Source: UBA2330 sp049293015 (GTDB taxonomy: Bacteria; Bacteroidota; Ignavibacteria; Tepidaquicellales; Tepidaquicellaceae). Taken from it: a DNA stretch of 64,000 bases. The notes under the pieces were generated by a model. That model saw only the letters and a list, made by a program, of their open reading frames with translations, made no database searches and was not told the DNA's origin. The DNA lies in NCBI GenBank assembly GCA_049293015.1, contig JBATSB010000025.1, forward strand, positions 1 to 64,000. Direction: 5' to 3'. Shown piece after piece: positions 27,981-35,384 of the stretch; position 1 is the stretch's first letter; each line of letters begins with the position of its first letter. Both the position numbers and the translations under genes were made by a program.

Positions 27981-28862
27981 ATGAAAATAGTTCTATTTAT
28001 AATTGCGTTATTTTGCTCAATTCAAACATTAGCCTCTGACACTTCCTTAGCCAGATATTTTCCTCTCAAGACCGGTAATGCATGGTTTTATAAAACTGAA
28101 TTTTCTCCCATACCTTTTCCGCCTGTGTTTAGAAAGGATTTCGTTCAAGGTGACACTATAATTAATAATAAAAAATATTTCCTATTTAATAGTTTGTATT
28201 CTATAAGACTGATTAGAATTGATACTACAAATGGAAATCTTTTGCAGTATTCACCGGCAAACGGATGTGGTTCTTATCCGGACGATATAATTATTGACAG
28301 TCTTGCATCGAATCCGGGTGATGAGATAAATTGTCTATTCCAATCAATCTTTACAAGGAGGTGTGTGTCAATCACAAATCATAATGTTTTTGGTATAATT
28401 ACTGAAGTCAAAGAGTTTTTTCATGCTGGATTGATTATTCAAAAAATAAAATATGCAAAAGATTTTGGTGTGATTTATTCATGCAGCGGAGATCCTTATT
28501 GTTCAGGATTTACATATTTAATTGGATGCAAAATTGACGGCGTAGTCTATGGAGATACAATATTATCTGATGTAAAATTGATAAGTAACATTGTCCCTGA
28601 TGAGTTTTCTTTGGCTCAAAATTACCCAAATCCATTCAACCCAAAGACAGTTATCAGTTACGAATTACGAGTTACGAGTTTTGCAAAGCTGATGGTGTAT
28701 GATGTGCTTGGGAATGAAGTTGCTGAATTAGTGAATGAGAAGCAAAATGCAGGTACATATTCGGTAGAATTTGATGGAAGCGGTTTTGCGAGTGGGATAT
28801 ATTTTTATAGGTTAGAGACGAATGAATTTTCAGATTCTAAACGGATGATCTTGATAAAGTAA
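27981..28862 (+). CDS. Secreted protein with T9SS C-terminal sorting domain, unknown function
   Basis: 293 residues. A signal peptide (MKIVLFIIALFCSIQTLA) is followed by about 190 residues of unknown fold (ARYFPLKTGNAWFYKTEF at the start). The last 85 residues form a type A T9SS sorting domain: LAQNYPNPFNPKTVISYE, LMVYDVLGNEVAELVNEKQN, GFASGIYFYRLET, KRMILIK. It should be secreted through the T9SS and anchored at the cell surface. Codons for the YELRVTSF segment consist of 7-bp repeats (28656-28683). Confidence 0.85.
   Translation: MKIVLFIIALFCSIQTLASDTSLARYFPLKTGNAWFYKTEFSPIPFPPVFRKDFVQGDTIINNKKYFLFNSLYSIRLIRIDTTNGNLLQYSPANGCGSYPDDIIIDSLASNPGDEINCLFQSIFTRRCVSITNHNVFGIITEVKEFFHAGLIIQKIKYAKDFGVIYSCSGDPYCSGFTYLIGCKIDGVVYGDTILSDVKLISNIVPDEFSLAQNYPNPFNPKTVISYELRVTSFAKLMVYDVLGNEVAELVNEKQNAGTYSVEFDGSGFASGIYFYRLETNEFSDSKRMILIK
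28656..28683. repeat. Four heptads inside T9SS domain coding sequence
   Basis: AGTTACG AATTACG AGTTACG AGTTTTG, 28 bp, encoding the linker between TVIS and AKLMVYDV of the preceding cargo gene. The units match the intergenic heptads near 58501. Confidence 0.92.
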
Positions 28863-28955
28863 ATTTCCATATAAATTAATTACAGATTAAAAATATTTTA
28901 TATTCCGATTAATCATTAATACTATTTAAATTGTCATATTTAAAAAACTAATATT

Positions 28956-30323
28956 ATGAAAATCATTTATACTTTTTTATTTATTTTCACTTTTACTATT
29001 TCTCTTTTCTCACAGATAGTCTTAAAACCTCATATAGGATTAAATTCAATTCCTTATGATTCAGATACAGCATGTTATTTCACGCCTTATACCGGAAGTT
29101 TTAATACAACCGGTTATCAGGCAGGTGATACTGTAAATGACTTTACACTTTTCAGTATTAACGGCGATACTTTGAATCTTCGTCGTGAACTTGAAAAAGG
29201 AAAACCTGTAGTACTTATCAGCAGCAGTTATACGTGTCCCGTATTCAGAGGGAAAGTACCTGCGATAAATTCGCTGATAGATATTTATTCTGACAGTGTT
29301 TCAATATTTATAATTTATACTATCGAAGCTCATCCGAATATTGACATCAGTCCGTATTTTGGATTTGTGAATACAGGTCAGCAGAATATTAACGAGGGAA
29401 TTCTTTACAGACTAGCGACAAATTACAGCGACAGAAAATATGTCGTCAATAGAATGGACAGCGGCATGACGATCAATGCGCCTGTTTTCATTGACGGTCC
29501 GTGTGATCCGTGGCTGCGTCATTTCGGACCGGCTCCGAATAATGCATATCTCATTACTCCTCAGGGAATTGTCTATTCCAAACATGCTTGGTATAATAAA
29601 GCTCCGCAGAATATGGCGCATGACATTGACAGTCTGTTTGGAATAACCGGCGGTGGCGGTGGTGGTCAGTACACAGGAACTTTTGATTTTCAGCTTTTGG
29701 GTGACAGTGTTGTTTACGGAATTGCAGGCGAGACACTTTACGGGCATGGTCAGTTTGTAAATAATTCTAATGACACAGCAGTGATAAGGGCTATTCGACG
29801 GGTTGAAAGTGTACCGGTTGGTTGGGGGAGTTCGATCTGTATAGATGTTTGTTATTCGCCGGACACTGATACTGCCTTGTTCTATCTTCCTCCTGCTGAT
29901 ACGCAGTCATATACAATGTATTTTTATACAACTACAACTCCGGGAAACGGTATGATCAGAATGCTTTTTGAAAATGCAAATGTACAGAACAATCGCTTTG
30001 CGCAGAGATTTTATGCATCGACTTCTTTGACAAATGTAAATGAATTAAATGAAATTCCGAATGAATATTCATTGTCACAGAATTATCCAAACCCCTTTAA
30101 CCCATTGACAATTATTAGTTATAAATGTTCAATGTATAATGATGTTTCATTAAAAGTGTATGATGTGCTGGGAAATGAAGTTGCTGAATTAGTAAATGAG
30201 AAACAAAATGCAGGAAGTTACTCAGTGGAGTTTGATGGAAGTAATTTTGCCAGTGGAGTTTATTTTTACAAATTGAGTGCGGGGGGTTTTGTTGAGACTA
30301 AACGCATGATACTTTTAAAATAA
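28956..30323 (+). CDS. Secreted deiodinase/peroxiredoxin-like protein with T9SS domain
   Basis: 455 residues. A signal peptide (MKIIYTFLFIFTFTISLFSQ) precedes a thioredoxin-fold domain at about residues 55-225. PVVLISSSYTCPVFRGKVPA has a T-C-P-x-F motif (Cys94) and IFIIYTIEAHPN follows; both resemble iodothyronine-deiodinase-like redoxins, where selenocysteine or cysteine occupies the Cys94 position. A Gly-rich linker and a beta domain follow, then a T9SS type A domain (NYPNPFNPLTIISY, KRMILLK). Redox activity toward an extracellular substrate is inferred. DNA of the signal region is nearly identical to the orphan copy just downstream. Confidence 0.78.
   Translation: MKIIYTFLFIFTFTISLFSQIVLKPHIGLNSIPYDSDTACYFTPYTGSFNTTGYQAGDTVNDFTLFSINGDTLNLRRELEKGKPVVLISSSYTCPVFRGKVPAINSLIDIYSDSVSIFIIYTIEAHPNIDISPYFGFVNTGQQNINEGILYRLATNYSDRKYVVNRMDSGMTINAPVFIDGPCDPWLRHFGPAPNNAYLITPQGIVYSKHAWYNKAPQNMAHDIDSLFGITGGGGGGQYTGTFDFQLLGDSVVYGIAGETLYGHGQFVNNSNDTAVIRAIRRVESVPVGWGSSICIDVCYSPDTDTALFYLPPADTQSYTMYFYTTTTPGNGMIRMLFENANVQNNRFAQRFYASTSLTNVNELNEIPNEYSLSQNYPNPFNPLTIISYKCSMYNDVSLKVYDVLGNEVAELVNEKQNAGSYSVEFDGSNFASGVYFYKLSAGGFVETKRMILLK
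30117..30144. repeat. Four heptads inside T9SS domain coding sequence
   Basis: AGTTATA AATGTTC AATGTAT AATGATG, coding SYKCSMYND in the T9SS domain of the deiodinase-like gene. The units match the intergenic array at 19962-20087, although the latter lies 10 kb away. Confidence 0.9.
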
Positions 30324-30902
30324 AATTTTTATAGATATAATTTCAATACCCGCAGAGTCCGAAGAGCACGTGATTTTGGGGTAACAATGGATATTCGCAG
30401 AGTCCGAAGAGCACGAGACTCTGCGGAAACAAAATAATACTTTTAAAATAAAATTTTTATAGATTTAATTTCAATGTCCGCAGAGTCCGCAGAGCACGTG
30501 ATTTTGGGGTAACAATGGATATCCGCAGAGTCCGAAGAGCACGAGACTCTGCGGGAACAAAGGGTATTCATCTATTCCAAATATTTATAGTCTTTCGCAG
30601 AATTATCCAAACCCCTTTAACCCAAAGACAGTGATAAGTTACGAATTACGAGTTTTGCAAAGTTGAAAGTGTATGATGTGCTGGGAAATGAAGTTGCAAC
30701 GTTAGTCAATGAAAAGCAAAGTGCAGGAAGTTATTCAGTGGAGTTTGACGGAAACGGTTTTGCGAGCGGGGTTTATTTTTACAGGTTAAGTGCCGGGGAT
30801 TTTGTTGAAACTAAACGCATGATACTTTTAAAATAAAATTTTTATAGAATTAATTTCATCATCCGCAGAGTCCGAAGAGCACGAGACTCTGCGGAAACAA
30901 AG
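30303..30902. repeat. Duplicated T9SS-tail and hairpin repeat block
   Basis: The segment from the end of the deiodinase-like gene (ATACTTTTAAAATAAAATTT) through CCGCAGAGTCCGAAGAGCAC ... GAGACTCTGCGG is present in three related copies starting near 30308, 30429 and 30822. The first two, about 120 bp each, are almost identical; the third is shortened. Each contains a CGCAGAGTC/GACTCTGCG hairpin. This accounts for the 608-base gap together with the frameshifted domain at 30588. Confidence 0.88.
30588..30836 (+). pseudogene. Orphan, frameshifted T9SS C-terminal domain
   Basis: NYPNPFNPKTVISYELRV is read in one frame and then meets a stop (LQS-stop). The rest (KLKVYDVLGNEVATLVNEKQ ... SGVYFYRLSAGDF ... 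KRMILLK) is intact in another frame. The break coincides with a heptad block of three units (30637-30657) where intact genes have four; loss of one 7-bp unit explains the shift exactly. No start codon or cargo domain precedes it; upstream is hairpin repeat. It looks like a duplicated 3' end of the neighbouring gene, with a mosaic of both neighbours' sequence. Confidence 0.88.
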
Positions 30903-30931
30903 GTGTATAAAAATTTTATACATATATTATT

Positions 30932-32908
30932 TTACTTCGCAATTTTTTCTTCGATCACTTTCAGTGATTCCTGTACTGATTTGTTTGTAGGATCAAGCTC
31001 AAGTGCTTTCCTTAAATGACTTTCTGCTTCAGAATATTTACCTTCTTCAAAAAGATACATTCCGAGATTTAGCTGAGCATTTTTGAAATCAGGATAATAT
31101 TTCACAGAATTTTTTAGATCTTCCAGATACTTTTCATTATTGTTTAATAGTGAATATCCGTATGCTCGGAAATAATATGCTTCTCCATATTCGGGCTCTA
31201 GTTGAATGAGTTGATCCATTTTACTGACAATTTCGTTTCCATCTATTTTACCTAAGCTTCTTAATGCTGAATTAACTATGTAATTCGCATCCTTTGAAAT
31301 AATGTATGTTGAGTCCGGAATAAATTTATGTACCTGCATTACTTCAACTGGTGAATTATCAGGCGTTTCAAATAATGAATTCTTATTGACTACTCTATAC
31401 CATTCATTAAGAAATGCTGTATAGGAAACTCCCTGATCTTTCAGATATTCTGTCATGATCCGGCTGTAATCTTTTTCATTAAGTCTTTCATTCAGATATG
31501 GAGTGATAAGTCCTGCTACATCTATGATCTTTCTACCCGTGTAAAAACCAATTGCTCCAATATCATGAACTCCTAGTATATCATTCTCATCAGTATTTTC
31601 TTTTAGCCATATTGCAGTCTTAACTTGTCTGTCATAAATATATTTACACTGCTGTGCATAATAATCTTTAAAATCTTCATAAGCCGAAATACTTTTATAA
31701 AATAATAATCCCGAAAGCAAAATGAATAATAATCTGACTATGAACGAATTTTTTATAAATTTATTTACTAAGACAAGAATGTCTCTATAACCTGAAACAG
31801 TAAGTATTATAAAAAACGGGATGAGCGGCATTACATATCTTCCGAATCTATTGATCTCAGGCAGTTTGATAAAATATAAAAGAAGAAAAAAAGCAAAGAA
31901 AATTATATAAAGAGAATTTGCAGATGTTTTCTTTTTGAAAAAATTATATATAAATAATATTATAGAAAAAACAAATCCGGCTACATAGAATGAATAACTG
32001 GAATCAGAAAAGAACGGGTAAACTTTGTCAGTCAGATAGCTGATCTTTTTATCGGCATCAGAAAAATATGCGATCTTGGCTGTATAAGTATTTGGGAATA
32101 ATGTGCCTGCGATCATATAATTCATAAGAAAATAAGCACCTGCAATAATTAGAAAGATCCCGCTCATTTTCAGAACAGTCTGCAGGTTAAATACTTTTTT
32201 AATTTCCTCATTTTTAAAATAAAATATTGCAAGTAAAATATCAGCCGATATTGCTGCAATAAAAGCAACTCCGTCTGGTCGGGACCAGAGTATTAATCCA
32301 AGTATAACAGCAAGTGAATATGTCTTTTTTATTTTATAAAAATATGCGCCAAGCAGCAGAAGAAATATGTACATTGTCGTTTCCATTCCCGACAATGAAA
32401 TAAAATTGATCCATTTATCAAGAATAAATAATCCTGTACAAACCAACGCAGCAAGCAGGTCTTTGCAGAAATCATTCATACATAACCTGAAAATCACAAA
32501 TGCAGACATTGCAAAAAATAAAACTCCCATTACGTAACTCAGGATCATTTCATTATCTGTAATAAAAAAACCTGCAGCTAAAATGATTGTATATAAAGGT
32601 GATGTCGATCCGGCGGTAACCATTTCATTTTTGTAATAAGAGAAACTAAAATATTCGGACAGATTTTTTGCAAAGGTAAGATGGATCCAACCGTCATCAA
32701 GTTGAAAGCTGTTATAGCCGTTTACTGAAAGTGCATTCGCGTAATAGTTGTATGCAAGATAAACAGGAAGTGCTATCAGAATAAAATAAACAGTATATTT
32801 TAAAAATCCCTCCAGATTAGTTTTTTTGTCAAACCCTTGATAAGATCTGACATCTTCATTCTTTTTAGAAGTCTTAGTATTTAAAGTCGGGATCTTTGCT
32901 TTTTTCAT
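30932..32908 (-). CDS. Multi-pass membrane protein with C-terminal TPR repeats (GT-C-like)
   Basis: 658 residues. After a cytoplasmic N-terminus, about ten to eleven hydrophobic helices span residues 35-430, with a first loop containing FQLDDGWIHLTFAKNLSEYF (an acidic DDGW motif, as in lipid-linked sugar glycosyltransferases of the GT-C fold). A soluble domain (GVHDIGAIGFYTGRKIIDVA) and then TPRs follow (YFRAYGYSLLNNNEKYLEDL, AQLNLGMYLFEEGKYSEAES). A role in surface glycosylation is inferred only. Divergent from rimP across a 379-base gap. Confidence 0.7.
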   Translation of the reverse strand: MKKAKIPTLNTKTSKKNEDVRSYQGFDKKTNLEGFLKYTVYFILIALPVYLAYNYYANALSVNGYNSFQLDDGWIHLTFAKNLSEYFSFSYYKNEMVTAGSTSPLYTIILAAGFFITDNEMILSYVMGVLFFAMSAFVIFRLCMNDFCKDLLAALVCTGLFILDKWINFISLSGMETTMYIFLLLLGAYFYKIKKTYSLAVILGLILWSRPDGVAFIAAISADILLAIFYFKNEEIKKVFNLQTVLKMSGIFLIIAGAYFLMNYMIAGTLFPNTYTAKIAYFSDADKKISYLTDKVYPFFSDSSYSFYVAGFVFSIILFIYNFFKKKTSANSLYIIFFAFFLLLYFIKLPEINRFGRYVMPLIPFFIILTVSGYRDILVLVNKFIKNSFIVRLLFILLSGLLFYKSISAYEDFKDYYAQQCKYIYDRQVKTAIWLKENTDENDILGVHDIGAIGFYTGRKIIDVAGLITPYLNERLNEKDYSRIMTEYLKDQGVSYTAFLNEWYRVVNKNSLFETPDNSPVEVMQVHKFIPDSTYIISKDANYIVNSALRSLGKIDGNEIVSKMDQLIQLEPEYGEAYYFRAYGYSLLNNNEKYLEDLKNSVKYYPDFKNAQLNLGMYLFEEGKYSEAESHLRKALELDPTNKSVQESLKVIEEKIAK

Positions 32909-33028
32909 GCGTTCAAAATAATTAAATGTATAGGTAATTTCAATTTTATATCTTGTTCAATTAAAATTTATTATTGATGAGAAAATTTCTGTTACTGAGT
33001 ATGGTATTTCTTTTTAGAAGAACTTTTC

Positions 33029-33083
33029 CGAAACGGAGTTTCAATTTCAAGTGCGTATCCAAACAGGAGTTTGGATACGAGCG
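33029..33083 (+). repeat. Two-hairpin dispersed element
   Basis: Two small hairpins, GAAAC-GGA-GTTTC and TATCCAAAC-AGGA-GTTTGGATA, separated by ATTTCAAGTGCG and ending in CGAGCGG. Related copies lie at 42905, 45044 (inverted), 52205 (inverted) and 52338, with a deleted form at 41175 and halves at 12491 and 52483. Confidence 0.88.
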
Positions 33084-33147
33084 GGGTTTAGTTTGAGTGA
33101 GAAAATTTCAAATATTGTATGAATTTTAGAATAAGTCCAATATCAAA

Positions 33148-33182
33148 GAATTTGTAATTCGTAATTTTTAATTTTTAATTGC
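33148..33182. repeat. Short heptad array before rimP
   Basis: Five units: GAATTTG TAATTCG TAATTTT TAATTTT TAATTGC. Same family as the other heptad arrays in this window. Confidence 0.8.
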
Positions 33183-33196
33183 TTTTTAATCCTGCC

Positions 33197-33225
33197 TTGA
33201 AATTTTATCATATAAAAAGTATTTT
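33197..33225 (+). promoter_or_regulatory. Candidate promoter of the rimP-nusA-infB operon
   Basis: TTGAAA (33197-33202) and TATTTT (33220-33225) are separated by exactly 17 bases, about 30 bases before the leader hairpin and 90 before the rimP ATG. It resembles a sigma-70 type promoter. A phylum-specific -7 TAnnTTTG is not clearly present. Confidence 0.4.
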
Positions 33226-33252
33226 GTCAAGCATTAAAATGAATATATATTG

Positions 33253-33280
33253 GTGGGTTTGTCGAACCCACTTTTTTTTT
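33253..33280 (+). terminator. Terminator-like hairpin (attenuator) in the rimP leader
   Basis: Stem GTGGGTT/AACCCAC with loop TGTCG, followed directly by nine T, ends 7 bases before the rimP ATG. The upstream gene points away, so nothing but the rimP operon's own leader transcript should reach it. It therefore looks like an attenuator controlling nusA and infB expression. Confidence 0.75.
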
Positions 33281-33287
33281 ACTAAAA

Positions 33288-33758
33288 ATGGAAACTGAAA
33301 TTAAGGAAATTGCTGAAGATTTTTTCAGTAAATCTGATTATAAGATAATTGATTATGCATTGAGAGGTGAAAGAGGGACCAGGGTACTTGAGATATTTGT
33401 TGATAACAGGACAGGGATAAGCATAGATGAGCTTGTAAAAATAAATCATGAGCTTGATGATATTATAGAAGAGAAAGTTGAATTAATGAACATCTCAAAA
33501 ATGGTAATTTCTTCTCCGGGTACAGAAAGATCATTTAAATTTATCTGGCAGTTGCTGAAGCATAAGGACAGGGATCTTGAGATACTCCTTAATAACGAAG
33601 AGAAACTTACCGGTAAACTTACTCTGATCTCAGAGGAAGAAAACAAGATAGGTATTGAAAGCATGATAAAAGAAAAAGGTGTCAAGAAAGTCAGGACAGA
33701 GTACCATGAAATAAAATTCAGCGATATAAAAGAATCAAGAATTAAATTAAAATTTTAA
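33288..33758 (+). CDS. rimP: Ribosome maturation factor RimP
   Basis: Needed for 30S subunit assembly. 156 residues with an N-terminal alpha/beta domain (RVLEIFVDNRTGISIDELVKI matches the family RVxIDxxGGVxIDDC region), MVISSPGTERSFK (family SSPGLERPL), and a C-terminal SH3-like barrel (GKLTLISEEENKIGIES). Its position ahead of nusA and infB is the common bacterial order. Confidence 0.92.
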   Translation: METEIKEIAEDFFSKSDYKIIDYALRGERGTRVLEIFVDNRTGISIDELVKINHELDDIIEEKVELMNISKMVISSPGTERSFKFIWQLLKHKDRDLEILLNNEEKLTGKLTLISEEENKIGIESMIKEKGVKKVRTEYHEIKFSDIKESRIKLKF

Positions 33759-33782
33759 AAAAATAAAAATCAGCAGTATAAT

Positions 33783-35198
33783 ATGAAATCGGATATAGTA
33801 GAAGCCTTTTCACAAATGGCGAAAGAAAAAAACATTGACAGAGATATCCTTTCCAGTGTGATCAAGGATTCATTCAATAAAATGATGGAGAAGAAATATG
33901 GACCCGAAGCAAACTTTGATGTAGTTGTAAATATGGATAAAGGCGTAATTGAGATATTCCTTTACAAAGTAGTGGTAGAAGAAGTTACGGATGAAGGAAT
34001 TGAGATAGATGTTGAGACTGCTAAAGAAAAAGCGGGAGAAGATTTTCAGATTGGTGATGACTTTGCTGAAGAAATACCGATAGAACAGTTTGGCAGAAGA
34101 ATGGTAATAAATCTGAAGCAGAATCTTAACCAAAAGATAAGAGAGATCGAGAAGGAAATTACTTACAATGCTTATAAAGATCAGGTTGGTGAAATAGTAG
34201 TAGGAGAGATCTATCAGATCAAGCCGACTTCGATTCTTCTGATTCATAATGGTAATGAGATCATTTTCCCAAAAGGCGAACAGATCCCAAAGGAAAAATA
34301 TAAGAAAGGTGATACTACAAGAGCTATTATAAAGAGTATTGAAAAAAGACAGTCCGGTCCACCGCTTATCATAGTATCCAGAGCTGATGAACAGTTTCTT
34401 GATAAATTATTTGAACTTGAAATTCCTGAAATATATGACGGTATTATTGAAATTAAAGGTATTGCAAGAGAGCCTGGTGAGCGAGCTAAGATCTCGGTAA
34501 TTTCTAATGACGACAGAGTAGATGCAGTTGGTGCATGTGTCGGAATGAAGGGAATCAGGATTCACTCTATAGTAAGAGAATTGAGCAACGAAAACATTGA
34601 TGTAATAAATTATACTGAAGATCCTGCATTGTATATTGCAAGAGCTTTGTCTCCTGCAAAACTAAATGACATTTATCTTGACAATGAAAATAAGATTGCA
34701 AAAATATATGCAGACGAAGATCAGATAAGTCTTATAATTGGAAAAAGCGGACAGAATATTAAACTGGCATCAAGACTATCAGGATATCAGATTGATGTAG
34801 TAAGAGAAGCTGAAGAAGAGGATGAAGATGATGAAGATATGGATGAAAATGAAATTGATGAAAATGTGAACGATGAAGTCGATGATGAAGATACAGATGA
34901 TAATGATGCTGAGGAAGAAGCAGATGACGATGCAGATGACGATGCAGATGACGATGCTGATGAAGAAGAAACTGAAGAGGAAGATTCAGATGAAGATACT
35001 GAAAATGCTGAGGAAGATGCAGACGAAGATGATGAACAGGAAAATGAACTGGAAGAAACAGAAGAAGGTCTTGAAGATGCTGAAGATTCAGAAGAAGCTA
35101 CTGATGAAGAGCTTGGAGATGCAGAGAAATTAGATGAAGACGAACTGGATGCAGAAGAGGATGCTGATGAAGAAGAAGAGGCAAAGGAAAAGGAATAA
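33783..35198 (+). CDS. nusA: Transcription termination/antitermination protein NusA with long acidic tail
   Basis: Elongation factor for pausing, termination and antitermination. N-terminal RNA-polymerase-binding domain (residues 1-125), S1 domain (about 130-200), then KH1 and KH2 (KISVISNDDRVDAVGACVGM, ISLIIGKSGQNIKLASRLSG). From residue 342 to 471 there is an almost purely Asp/Glu tail of about 130 residues, partly built from a 12-bp repeat (34920-34955). The Proteobacterial AR repeats are absent. The tail makes it longer than the core NusA. Lies 24 bases after rimP. Confidence 0.96.
   Translation: MKSDIVEAFSQMAKEKNIDRDILSSVIKDSFNKMMEKKYGPEANFDVVVNMDKGVIEIFLYKVVVEEVTDEGIEIDVETAKEKAGEDFQIGDDFAEEIPIEQFGRRMVINLKQNLNQKIREIEKEITYNAYKDQVGEIVVGEIYQIKPTSILLIHNGNEIIFPKGEQIPKEKYKKGDTTRAIIKSIEKRQSGPPLIIVSRADEQFLDKLFELEIPEIYDGIIEIKGIAREPGERAKISVISNDDRVDAVGACVGMKGIRIHSIVRELSNENIDVINYTEDPALYIARALSPAKLNDIYLDNENKIAKIYADEDQISLIIGKSGQNIKLASRLSGYQIDVVREAEEEDEDDEDMDENEIDENVNDEVDDEDTDDNDAEEEADDDADDDADDDADEEETEEEDSDEDTENAEEDADEDDEQENELEETEEGLEDAEDSEEATDEELGDAEKLDEDELDAEEDADEEEEAKEKE
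34920..34955. repeat. 12-bp in-frame repeat in the nusA acidic tail
   Basis: Three exact copies of GCAGATGACGAT encoding ADDD each, followed by a diverged copy. As the unit length is a multiple of three, expansion lengthens the tail without a frameshift. Confidence 0.9.
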
Positions 35199-35384
35199 GG
35201 ATTTAACTTTCTTTCAATCCGAAATACTTTGATTCAAAATGGTTTTTAAAAATTTGGAATAGAAAAATATTTTCAGTAATATAAACTAATGAGTTTATAG
35301 AAATAAATAGAAATAAACGGTCGACTGAGCAGAGCCGGAAATCCCGGGATCAGAATTTTGTCCCGGTAAAAATTTTAACATTAT

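Noticed and set aside
34873..35133. Forward +1 frame rich in Met/Lys within nusA tail
   Set aside because: The frame arises from the GAT-rich acidic coding repeat; NusA in the main frame is continuous from KH2 into the tail.
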